This document shows positions 34,235-42,216 of a stretch of 64,000 nt of DNA, in pieces (position 1 is the first letter of the stretch; each line of letters starts with the position of its first letter). Both the position numbers and the translations under genes were made by a program. A model generated the notes under the pieces. That model searched no databases and was not told where the DNA came from. It saw only the letters and a list, made by a program, of their open reading frames with translations. Source of the DNA: Chryseobacterium culicis (lineage in GTDB: Bacteria; Bacteroidota; Bacteroidia; Flavobacteriales; Weeksellaceae). The stretch spans positions 2,388,665 through 2,452,664 of the forward strand of contig NZ_PCPP01000001.1 of NCBI RefSeq assembly GCF_002979755.1, given 5' to 3'.

Positions 34235-34251
34235 CATAAATAGCTTTAGTA

Positions 34252-34815
34252 ATGAAAAATTACTGGGATAAAGGAATTTCTTTTGAAGAGTATCTTCAGA
34301 TTGCAAAAGAAAGATTAGAGAACCCTGCTAACCAACAGGAAGCTGACTATAAACAATATTATGAGCTGGGTCTTCAGAGAATGGACAGAACGGTGAAGAA
34401 ATACGTTCCGGACGAAGGTCAGCTGCAAGAACTTGCTGCCAAAAATTTTGACGGAAAGATTTTAATCATTTCTGAAGCATGGTGCGGAGATGCAAGTGCA
34501 ACAGTGCCTGCTCTTTTCAGATTTTTTGAAGGACATAATGAGGTAAGAGTTTTCCTGAGAGACAGTGATAAAAGTTTGATTAATCAGTTTCTAACCAATG
34601 GTACAGAATCTATTCCTAAAGTCATTATCCTTGATAAAGATTTCAAGGTGAAAAATTCTTGGGGCCCACGTCCCAAATATGGATATGAGCTGCTGATGAA
34701 GTATAAAGCTGATCCTGAAGCATACCCAAAAGATACATTCTATAATGATCTGCAGATTTATTATGCTAAAAACAGAGGGAAAGATGCTGTTCAGGAAATT
34801 TTGGATCTTCTATAA
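34252..34815 (+). CDS. Thioredoxin-family protein with WCGDA site
   Basis: 187 residues, thioredoxin fold. The active-site position reads EAWCGDASATVP (Cys near residue 79), so only one Cys is present where CxxC would be. A cis-Pro region (ESIPKVIILDKDF) and a C-terminal helical tail follow. This matches the bacterial thioredoxin_9/DUF-type family usually annotated thioredoxin family protein. No signal peptide. It lies 17 nt after aroC and 9 nt before a TlpA-like gene, so the two thioredoxin-fold proteins are probably co-expressed. Confidence 0.8.
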   Translation: MKNYWDKGISFEEYLQIAKERLENPANQQEADYKQYYELGLQRMDRTVKKYVPDEGQLQELAAKNFDGKILIISEAWCGDASATVPALFRFFEGHNEVRVFLRDSDKSLINQFLTNGTESIPKVIILDKDFKVKNSWGPRPKYGYELLMKYKADPEAYPKDTFYNDLQIYYAKNRGKDAVQEILDLL

Positions 34816-34824
34816 AAAAGAGAT

Positions 34825-35364
34825 ATGAAAAAAAATGTCATTTATCTTGTAATCATCGTTATCATCGGTGTCGTTGCTTTTGTTCCGGGAATTAGAAATT
34901 TCCTAAAGGATACATTCTTTCCGGTAGCCACCATCGAAAACGCTGTCCATATCAGTGAAGAGGATTATGATGTAGAACTTAAAGGAATCAATGCACCCAG
35001 CACCAATCTTAAAAACTTTAAGGACAAAGGTGTTTTCCTGAACTTCTGGGGAACATGGTGCCCACCTTGCAGAAAAGAATGGCCTTCCATTCAGAAATTG
35101 TATGACACCAGAAAAGATCATGTAGATTTTGTACTGATTGCCATGAATGATAAAGAGGAAGATGTAAGAAAGTTTTTGAAAGAAAATAACTATACCGTTC
35201 CTGTCTATATTGCTCAAAGTCCTATTTCTGAGAAAATTCTTCCCAAGGTATTTCCTACCACTTTCCTACTGGATAAACACGGAAGAATCCTTATTAAAGA
35301 GGATGCTACAAAAGACTGGAACACAGAGACTGTGCATCAGTTCATTGACAATATTATCAAATAA
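34825..35364 (+). CDS. TlpA/ResA-like thiol-disulfide oxidoreductase
   Basis: 179 residues. An N-terminal membrane anchor (VIYLVIIVIIGVVAFVPG, residues ~5-22) precedes a periplasmic thioredoxin domain with the redox motif WGTWCPPCRKEWP (CxxC near residue 76-79), the VLIAMND strand and the cis-Pro FPTTFLLDKHGRI near 147. It probably keeps periplasmic Cys reduced or supplies electrons for cytochrome or surface-protein maturation. It is the last of the aroC-linked group. Confidence 0.9.
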   Translation: MKKNVIYLVIIVIIGVVAFVPGIRNFLKDTFFPVATIENAVHISEEDYDVELKGINAPSTNLKNFKDKGVFLNFWGTWCPPCRKEWPSIQKLYDTRKDHVDFVLIAMNDKEEDVRKFLKENNYTVPVYIAQSPISEKILPKVFPTTFLLDKHGRILIKEDATKDWNTETVHQFIDNIIK

Positions 35365-35446
35365 TATTTTAACTAAATTTTATAATTTGTTGGTACAGGA
35401 TTTGCGAATTTTATAGCATTGAAAAATTTATTAATCCAAACACAAA

Positions 35447-35788
35447 ATGAAATATTCAAAATTAAATCTTGCAAAAGAAGCCATCAATCATAAGGGCTTT
35501 ATCAAAAAGATCCCTGATATTTTCAGAATGGTCAGAATGTGGAGAAAAGGAATTTATCCCATGAAATCCATAGACATTATTCTTCCTTTACTGGGAATTT
35601 TATATGTACTCTCTCCTATTGACCTTCTTCCTGAATTTGTGATACCGGTACTTGGAGTCATGGATGATCTGGCAGTATTGTCACTGACTATTCCTAAGCT
35701 CATCAAAGAGGTTGACAAGTTTTTATTATGGGAAGCTCATCAAAAATACAGTGGTGCCCAAGTCATTGATGCTGAAATCGTAAAATAA
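35447..35788 (+). CDS. YkvA-family (DUF1232) membrane protein
   Basis: 113 residues. The central motif LYVLSPIDLLPEFVIPVLGVMDDLAVLSLT (residues ~52-81) is the DUF1232/YkvA signature (YxxxPxDLxPExxxxxGxxDD). It has one or two membrane segments. Function of the family is unknown. It has an independent start 82 bp after the TlpA gene. Confidence 0.85.
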   Translation: MKYSKLNLAKEAINHKGFIKKIPDIFRMVRMWRKGIYPMKSIDIILPLLGILYVLSPIDLLPEFVIPVLGVMDDLAVLSLTIPKLIKEVDKFLLWEAHQKYSGAQVIDAEIVK

Positions 35789-35808
35789 TAGTTTATTATA
35801 TTTTTCAC

Positions 35809-35838
35809 ACCATCCTGGTTAATCCGGGGTGGTTTTTT
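35809..35838 (+). terminator. Rho-independent terminator after YkvA gene
   Basis: A 10-bp stem, ACCATCCTGG with CCGGGGTGGT (two wobble pairs), closes a TTAAT loop and is followed by a T-run. Confidence 0.85.
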
Positions 35839-35882
35839 ATTTACAAATGAACGATAAATTTTTAAGCCTTATTTCAATTCCT

Positions 35883-35890
35883 TAAATTTG
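35883..35890 (+). promoter_or_regulatory. Promoter -7 element of UMP synthase gene
   Basis: The sequence TAAATTTG matches the consensus, 19 nt before the ATG. Confidence 0.7.
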
Positions 35891-35909
35891 CAATATCTAA
35901 TAAAAAATA

Positions 35910-37289
35910 ATGGAAAGTAAAAAAGAATTCTTCTTAGAGTGCTACAAACTAGGAATCATTAAATTCGGAAGGTTTACCCTGAAAAGTGGTATCGAAAGTC
36001 CTTTTTATGTAGACTTGAGACCTTTGGCTTCAGATCCTAAAATTTTAAAAAATCTGGCTAATTATTTATTGGAAATGCTTCCATTAGATAATTTTGATTT
36101 AATCTGTGGAGTTCCTTATGCTGCACTTCCAATGGCTACTGCAATGTCTTTGGAAAGCTATATTCCATTAATTATTAAAAGAAAAGAAGCGAAAAGCTAC
36201 GGAACAAAAAAACTGATTGAAGGAATTTACCAGAAAGGGCAAAACTGTCTTTTGGTAGAAGATGTGATCACTTCAGGAAAGTCTTTATTAGAAACTATTC
36301 CTGAAATAGAACAGGAGGATCTTAAAGTTTCGGATATCGTTGTGGTACTGGACAGAGAGCAGGGAGGAAAACAATTACTGGAAAGCAAAGGATTTAGAGT
36401 ACACACTCTTTTCAATATTTCTGAAGTATGCGGTATTCTTCAGGAAACGGGTGAATTGTCTGATGAAGAGGTAAAAAGAATCCAGGACTTCCTTCAGGGA
36501 AATCACATTCAGTTCGAAGAAGAAACAAGATCTTCTTATGAGCAGAAACTTCAGGTTACCCAACATTCTGTTTCAAAAAAATTACTGGAAACAGCTTTAG
36601 CAAAAAAATCAAACCTTATTGCTTCTGCTGATGTTACTACCACTCAGGAGTTATTGGAGCTGGCTGAAAAAGTAGGTCCGCATATTGTTGCTTTAAAAAC
36701 GCATATCGATATTATTTCTGATTTCGAATATGAAAAAACAATCACTCCTCTAAAAGCTATTGCTGCAAAGCACCAGTTCTTATTGATGGAAGACAGAAAA
36801 TTTGCTGATATTGGAAATACACAGGAACTTCAGTTTACCAGTGGAGTTTTCAAAATTACAAATTGGGCCGATTTCGTAACATCTCAGGTAATCGGAGGTT
36901 TTGAATCCTTAGACTGCTTCAGCAATGTAGGGGTAGTAGCTATTGTTGGAATGTCTTCCAAAGGAACCTTAACAACTGCAAGCTATCGCGAAGAAGCTTT
37001 AAAAGTAGCATTATCACATCCTAATGTTATTGGTGGTGTATCTCAGAATAAAATTCCGGAAGAACTTTTATTATTCACTCCAGGGGTAAACCTTGCAGAT
37101 TCAGGAGATGGTAAAGGACAGCAGTACAACACACCAGAACATGTTTTCAAGACACTGCATACAGATTTTATTATCGTAGGAAGAGGAATCTATAAATCCA
37201 ACGATCCTGAAGCGTCTGCAATTACTTATAAAACAGAAGGATGGAATGCCTATATTAATTCTTTGGAAAAAAAAGCAATTCAGGGTTAA
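35910..37289 (+). CDS. pyrEF: Fused OPRT/OMP decarboxylase (UMP synthase)
   Basis: 459 residues with two domains in the order OPRT then OMPDC. The N-terminal orotate phosphoribosyltransferase (residues ~1-205) has FTLKSGIESPFYVDLRP, KRKEAKSYGTKKL and the PRPP loop CLLVEDVITSGKSLLE. The C-terminal orotidine-5'-phosphate decarboxylase (~210-455) has LMEDRKFADIGNT with the catalytic Asp-x-Lys-x-x-Asp, and LFTPGVNLADSGDGKGQQY plus FIIVGRGIYKS. These OMPDC motifs resemble the eukaryotic URA3/UMPS class, not the shorter bacterial type. The fused enzyme makes UMP from orotate. It is transcribed alone from its own promoter. Confidence 0.95.
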   Translation: MESKKEFFLECYKLGIIKFGRFTLKSGIESPFYVDLRPLASDPKILKNLANYLLEMLPLDNFDLICGVPYAALPMATAMSLESYIPLIIKRKEAKSYGTKKLIEGIYQKGQNCLLVEDVITSGKSLLETIPEIEQEDLKVSDIVVVLDREQGGKQLLESKGFRVHTLFNISEVCGILQETGELSDEEVKRIQDFLQGNHIQFEEETRSSYEQKLQVTQHSVSKKLLETALAKKSNLIASADVTTTQELLELAEKVGPHIVALKTHIDIISDFEYEKTITPLKAIAAKHQFLLMEDRKFADIGNTQELQFTSGVFKITNWADFVTSQVIGGFESLDCFSNVGVVAIVGMSSKGTLTTASYREEALKVALSHPNVIGGVSQNKIPEELLLFTPGVNLADSGDGKGQQYNTPEHVFKTLHTDFIIVGRGIYKSNDPEASAITYKTEGWNAYINSLEKKAIQG

Positions 37290-37317
37290 AATCCTATAAA
37301 GTATATACAAAATAAGT

Positions 37318-37325
37318 TATATTTG
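37318..37325 (+). promoter_or_regulatory. Promoter -7 element of M1-like gene
   Basis: The sequence TATATTTG matches the consensus, 17 nt before the TTG start at 37343. Confidence 0.65.
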
Positions 37326-37342
37326 GGCTTTATCACGAATAT

Positions 37343-40165
37343 TTGAAAAAGATCAGCATTTGCCTTATTTTGTTATGGGGAGTTGTACAGGTTTCTGCAC
37401 AGACAGACAGTATATACATTGAAACGAAACTGTCTCCTGACAAAAAGAACCTTGATGTCAGCCAGGAAATTGTTTATTACAATCATTCCGGGAAAGACCT
37501 TCAAACTGTAAAACTTCTAAATTGGGTTTCCGCGTACAATAAACGGGGAACCTCTTTAGTCTACCGAAAACTGGAAGACCGAAATAATGATTTGCATTTT
37601 GCGAAGAGTGATCAATTGGGAAAACTTCTTGAACTGAACATTAAAAGTTCTGAAAATGAATCAATTCCCGTAAATACACTTTCAGATGAAAATATTTTCA
37701 TTCCTCTGAAAAATGTATTAAAACCTGGCGAAAGCGTCACATTACAGTTGCAGTACAGGATGCAGCTTCCCGATAAAACATTTACGGGATACGGAACATC
37801 CGCTCAGAATACTGTATTAAAATATTTCTTTATTGTTCCGGATCATTTTGATCCGGACAATATTTCTAAAAGAAACTACCACGATATTGAAGAACAGGTA
37901 AGTTTCAACACTTTCTGGACCATTAACTTTGATATTCCTGTTAATAATTTTGTAGAAGGCAATCTTCCACAGGTACAGATGAATTCATTTAAGGGATACC
38001 TTGATTCCGATCCTGAATTTTTAATTTCTTCAACCGGTTTTCCTTCCATAAAAACCAATGTTGACGGACAGGAAATCGAAATCAAATTTGGATATAATCT
38101 GAAACCGGAAGAAAAACAAAATCTGGAATTTTATCTCCCCTTACATTTAAAATTCCTTAAGGAACGCATCGGGGTTCTTCCGAAAAGTATTTTTATTTCA
38201 GATAAATTCAGAGCTAAAGAAGACTTTTTCGGAAATAATGATATTACTTTCTGGAAATTCAGGTTCCGGTTATTTACCGATACCGAAAAAACGGATCTGG
38301 ATTATTTCGGGATCATTGCCAAGAAAATTCTTGATGAAAGCGTTATTGCGGATAAGGAAAAAGACCATTGGTTTAAAAATGGGTTAAAATCTTATCTGGA
38401 AATTCAGTATCTCAAAAAATTCTATGCTGACACAAAACTTTTAGGAACACTACCCGAAACCAGAATATTTGGGCTCAAACCTTTAAAATTATTCCATGCA
38501 TCCAAAGTAAAACTTCTGGATCGCTATGGGCTTTCCTATCAGTACATCATGCTGCAAAATCTTGATCAGAAGATTGATGAACACTTCCCTGTTTTGAGTA
38601 ATTTCAATGACATGGCCATCAGCAGCTTTGAAACAGGAAGTCTTTTCAACTATTCGGCTGACAAAATGGGATATGATAACTTCAATGGGATTGTAAAAAA
38701 TTATATTTCTCAGAATTCCGGAAAAAAAATCAATACTGAAGAATTCCTGACCGCTCTTTCCGAAAATAATAAATCAACAGCCTATCTCTCCAACTTTTTC
38801 AAACAAAAGAACCGTGTTGATTTTAAACTAAAAAATATTAGAAAAGAAAATGATTCTCTACAAATAAAAATTGTAAAGAATACAGATATTTCCATTCCGG
38901 TAAAGCTGGAAACAGAAACCCGAGAAGGAGAAAAGAAGGCCTATTGGATAGACACCGAAGAAAATGAACGTATCACCAGCCTTTCTCTTCCCGCATCAGA
39001 AAATATTTATAAAGTCACTCTAAACAGCGGATATATTTTCCCTGAATCCAATTACAGAGACAATTTTCTGTATGCAAAAGGCCTGTTTTCCAACGCAAAA
39101 AAAATTAAGCTTAAACTAATAAAAGATATTCCAAACCCGGAATACAATGAAATTTATATCAGCCCAAGAGTGCGTTTCAACAATACGTATGATAAATTTC
39201 TTTTGGGAGCCAACTTTAAAAATCAGTCTTTCTTTGATCAGAAATTCTTGTATTCGGTTACTCCGACTTATAGTACCGGAACAGGAAAACTGACGGGTTC
39301 TGGAGCAGTCTCCTATTCTATTCTACCTGCAGAAAGCATTATCCGAAGTTTAACATTCGGACTTTCGGGTTCTTATTTTCATTATGATTATGATCTTGCT
39401 TACAGAAAAACCTCAATATCTTCTTCTATCAACTTCAGGAAGAACCCGAGAAGTACAGTAAGCAGAGGTCTAGGGATTTCCTATAACTATTTTGAAAGGG
39501 ATCTGAGCCCTAAAATGATTGCTAATAATGATTATAGCAAATATAATCTCTGGAGTATCGGCTATGGCTACAGTGACAACCAGATGATTCATGAAAAAAG
39601 CTTTAGTCTAAGTACGCAGGGAATGGAAGATTTTAATAAAATAACGGCTGAAGGCTTCTACAGATGGGAATTTGCTCCTAAACAAAAACTGAGCTTACGC
39701 TTATTTGCCGGATATTTTTTAAGAAACAACACCCGAAATAACCTTTTCGATTATGGAATTTCCAGGGTTTCCAACTATTCATTCTCTTATACGCTTTTAG
39801 GAGAAAGTGCCAGCAGCGGACTTCTTTCCCAACAGTTTATATTAGCTGATGGTGGTTTTAAATCTTTTCTTCCAGGAACAGTAAACCAATGGATCACTTC
39901 TGCCAACGTGGATTCAAGCGTCTGGAAAATATTCCATGTGTATGCTGATGCCGGTGTTTATAAAAACAAAGATCTTCCTGCCAAATTCATATGGGATACC
40001 GGAGTTAAAGTAAGAATCATTCCTGATTTTCTGGAAGTTTATTTCCCGATACAATCTTCTTTAGGTTTTGAGCCATCCTTCAAAGATTATGGAAAGCGTA
40101 TCAGATATACATTGATTCTTAATCTTGGGTCAATTATTAATGCCGCAAGAAGAGGTTGGTATTAA
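37343..40165 (+). CDS. Outer-membrane protein with decayed M1-peptidase domain
   Basis: 940 residues from a TTG start (signal peptide KKISICLILLWGVVQVSAQ). The N-terminal half resembles the M1 aminopeptidase fold: an N-terminal beta domain followed by a segment HWFKNGLKSYLE near residue 342-353, aligning with the WLNEGFAxYxE motif of M1 enzymes. The zinc-ligand Glu is replaced by Asn and no HExxH is present upstream, so peptidase activity is not expected. The C-terminal ~350 residues have alternating beta strands and aromatic ends typical of an outer-membrane barrel, finishing RRGWY. Function unknown. Confidence 0.7.
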   Translation: MKKISICLILLWGVVQVSAQTDSIYIETKLSPDKKNLDVSQEIVYYNHSGKDLQTVKLLNWVSAYNKRGTSLVYRKLEDRNNDLHFAKSDQLGKLLELNIKSSENESIPVNTLSDENIFIPLKNVLKPGESVTLQLQYRMQLPDKTFTGYGTSAQNTVLKYFFIVPDHFDPDNISKRNYHDIEEQVSFNTFWTINFDIPVNNFVEGNLPQVQMNSFKGYLDSDPEFLISSTGFPSIKTNVDGQEIEIKFGYNLKPEEKQNLEFYLPLHLKFLKERIGVLPKSIFISDKFRAKEDFFGNNDITFWKFRFRLFTDTEKTDLDYFGIIAKKILDESVIADKEKDHWFKNGLKSYLEIQYLKKFYADTKLLGTLPETRIFGLKPLKLFHASKVKLLDRYGLSYQYIMLQNLDQKIDEHFPVLSNFNDMAISSFETGSLFNYSADKMGYDNFNGIVKNYISQNSGKKINTEEFLTALSENNKSTAYLSNFFKQKNRVDFKLKNIRKENDSLQIKIVKNTDISIPVKLETETREGEKKAYWIDTEENERITSLSLPASENIYKVTLNSGYIFPESNYRDNFLYAKGLFSNAKKIKLKLIKDIPNPEYNEIYISPRVRFNNTYDKFLLGANFKNQSFFDQKFLYSVTPTYSTGTGKLTGSGAVSYSILPAESIIRSLTFGLSGSYFHYDYDLAYRKTSISSSINFRKNPRSTVSRGLGISYNYFERDLSPKMIANNDYSKYNLWSIGYGYSDNQMIHEKSFSLSTQGMEDFNKITAEGFYRWEFAPKQKLSLRLFAGYFLRNNTRNNLFDYGISRVSNYSFSYTLLGESASSGLLSQQFILADGGFKSFLPGTVNQWITSANVDSSVWKIFHVYADAGVYKNKDLPAKFIWDTGVKVRIIPDFLEVYFPIQSSLGFEPSFKDYGKRIRYTLILNLGSIINAARRGWY

Positions 40166-40185
40166 GCTTCTGGTAATAAAAAATA

Positions 40186-40215
40186 AAAGAACAGTTCATT
40201 AATGAGCTGTTCTTC
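40186..40215. terminator. Bidirectional terminator
   Basis: AAGAACAGTTCATT pairs with AATGAGCTGTTCTT with one wobble, flanked by A/T-rich sequence. It separates convergent genes. Confidence 0.85.
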
Positions 40216-40227
40216 TTTATTAAAAAA

Positions 40228-41037
40228 TTAATCTTTTATAATTTTCTGTGAGATCGGAATATTATTAATGGTTCCTGTGACAATATAAGTTCCTTTTGGA
40301 AGTTCTGCAATGTCAAGAGTTGAAGCTAATTTTGTAGGAGATTTTTTAACAACCTGTCTGAATGTATCGTAAACTTTTACATCTTTCACCTCGGTTCCGA
40401 ACACTACTTTACTGTCTTTTATAAAAGGATTCTGTACAAAACCTGATTTCACACTGCCTTCGAGGGAAAAGTCTGCCATATTATCATTACTTCCAACCAT
40501 CGTTCTTTTAATAGCCGTTGTTGTAGTTGGAGAAGGAGCCGGTCCATCTCCTTTAAACTGATCTGCATTTGATCCGTACCCTACAAAATCCAGTACATTG
40601 GATGCGGAAGGTCCCGTCACCTGCAATATATTTCCGGCCAAAGCAACTTTTCCTGATACGCTGGAGATTCTCATCCCGGAAGATTTATTGGGAGTTCCAT
40701 CAAAATTAGTGATTGTAGTGGCAATAAAATCCGGTGTTGGTAAATTTTCAACGCCTCCTTCAATCGCTGACTCCTGAATCAAATAAGTTTCTTCAGGGCC
40801 TAAAGTAAAGTCGGGCAGTGTATGATATTCGGTAAAAGCACCTATCGCCGGAGCATATTGAATGCTTGCTCCCGTTAAGGAAACCAAAGTAGTTCCAATA
40901 TTTTTAAGGACAATATAATTATTCTTCAATACAGCACCAGAATTGGCATTCCCACCATAGATTTCATTAATCACAATCTGGGCATTTGAAAAAGAAGTTA
41001 ATACTATAAGTCCAACAAGAGTAAAGATTTTTTTCAT
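40228..41037 (-). CDS. T9SS cargo protein, lamin-tail-like
   Basis: 269 residues from the ATG at 41037 (signal peptide MKKIFTLVGLIVLTSFSNA). The body (residues ~25-190) has the lamin-tail pattern VINEIYGGNANSGAVLKNNYIVLKN and ends in a C-terminal type-A sorting domain (VKVYDTFRQVVKKSP, then GTYIVTGTINNIPISQKIIKD). Such a tail directs secretion by the type IX system and cell-surface attachment. The tail closely resembles that of the next gene upstream. The surface role is unknown. Confidence 0.85.
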   Translation of the reverse strand: MKKIFTLVGLIVLTSFSNAQIVINEIYGGNANSGAVLKNNYIVLKNIGTTLVSLTGASIQYAPAIGAFTEYHTLPDFTLGPEETYLIQESAIEGGVENLPTPDFIATTITNFDGTPNKSSGMRISSVSGKVALAGNILQVTGPSASNVLDFVGYGSNADQFKGDGPAPSPTTTTAIKRTMVGSNDNMADFSLEGSVKSGFVQNPFIKDSKVVFGTEVKDVKVYDTFRQVVKKSPTKLASTLDIAELPKGTYIVTGTINNIPISQKIIKD

Positions 41038-41148
41038 CGTAATAATTTTAAAGAAGTAGATCAATAATAAAACATCAAAAACAATACCACCAAATTAAGA
41101 AATATATAGGATACAAAAATCTAAAAACCAGTAATAATTGTATAAAAA

Positions 41149-41173
41149 ACAGCCACTTCAATGAAGTGGCTGT
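41149..41173 (-). terminator. Rho-independent terminator
   Basis: ACAGCCACTTCA pairs with TGAAGTGGCTGT. On the minus strand it is followed by a T-run (TTTTTT), so it ends transcription of the sorting-tail gene 41196-42065. Confidence 0.9.
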
Positions 41174-41195
41174 CTGTATTTTTATCTAAAGGAGA

Positions 41196-42065
41196 TTAGT
41201 CTTTAAGAACTTTTTGAGAAACCGGTTGGTTGTTCACTGTACCTGTTACGATATAGCTTCCTTTTGCCAGCTCAGCAACGCTTACCGTTTCGTTTTGTTT
41301 TACAGAAGCTTCTTTTACAAGCTGTCCGAACATATTGAAAACTTTCACATCTTTTACATCAGATCCGAAAACAATCTCGTTATTTTTTACGAAAGAATTT
41401 TTTACGAAGTTTCCTGACTTTATATTTTTAGCATCAATAACAGCTAGAGAAGCAGTAGATGAAGTAACCATTAAAGAAATATCATCTATTCTCCAGTTGG
41501 CAGTACCCAAAGATGGCGTTCCTGTACCAGGGCTATCACTTCCATAGATTCTTAAAGTAACCGGAGCAGATTCCGCACCTACTAAATTAGTCCCTGAAAA
41601 AGTAATATTATTCAATGTCCATGTACTGTTGTTGTTAACATTTACAGTACCTATCGCCGTTGCATAGTTATCAATACTGGAATATACGGTAATCTTTCCA
41701 GGGCCAGTAGAGGTACCTCTGGATCCCAGACTTAAAGAATTCAACGTTACTTTATTACCCGCAACAGGAGTAACAGTAACACTGAAATAAGTACTTGTAG
41801 CAGTAGAAAGAGCCTCTTTAAAAGCTGCAGCACCAAAATTACTGGATCCGCTTGCTCCGGTATAACCTGAAGACACAGATGTAGTGGTAATTAAATTCGT
41901 AGTACCGTTATTATTTCCCTGGGTAGCTGCAAATGCTACATTTGAAATATTAGCATTTGTACCAGAAACAGGATTTACAGAAGTACCGTCCCAAAGGTAT
42001 GTTGTTTGTGCAAAAGCAACTGCACTCATCATCACCGTTGCAAAAAGAGAATAAAATTTTTTCAT
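41196..42065 (-). CDS. T9SS cargo protein with C-terminal sorting domain
   Basis: 289 residues with a signal peptide MKKFYSLFATVMMSAVAFAQ. The body is rich in Thr, Ser, Asn and Gly, with beta-sandwich-like segments and no recognised enzyme motif. The C-terminal sorting domain (VKVFNMFGQLVKEASVKQNETVSVAELAKGSYIVTG, ending QPVSQKVLKD) parallels that of the gene at 40228. Probable type IX-secreted surface protein or adhesin; function unknown. Confidence 0.85.
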   Translation of the reverse strand: MKKFYSLFATVMMSAVAFAQTTYLWDGTSVNPVSGTNANISNVAFAATQGNNNGTTNLITTTSVSSGYTGASGSSNFGAAAFKEALSTATSTYFSVTVTPVAGNKVTLNSLSLGSRGTSTGPGKITVYSSIDNYATAIGTVNVNNNSTWTLNNITFSGTNLVGAESAPVTLRIYGSDSPGTGTPSLGTANWRIDDISLMVTSSTASLAVIDAKNIKSGNFVKNSFVKNNEIVFGSDVKDVKVFNMFGQLVKEASVKQNETVSVAELAKGSYIVTGTVNNQPVSQKVLKD

Positions 42066-42216
42066 GATTTAATATTTTTATAATTAATAATTTCCTTGAT
42101 AAAAGTACATCGTTTTATTTTTTTTGACACAATAAACAGGTTAAGTTTCTGTTAATAATAGTTAAGCTATTACGATTAACATTTTTTAGTTACTTTTACC
42201 AATTATTTTTCAGGGC

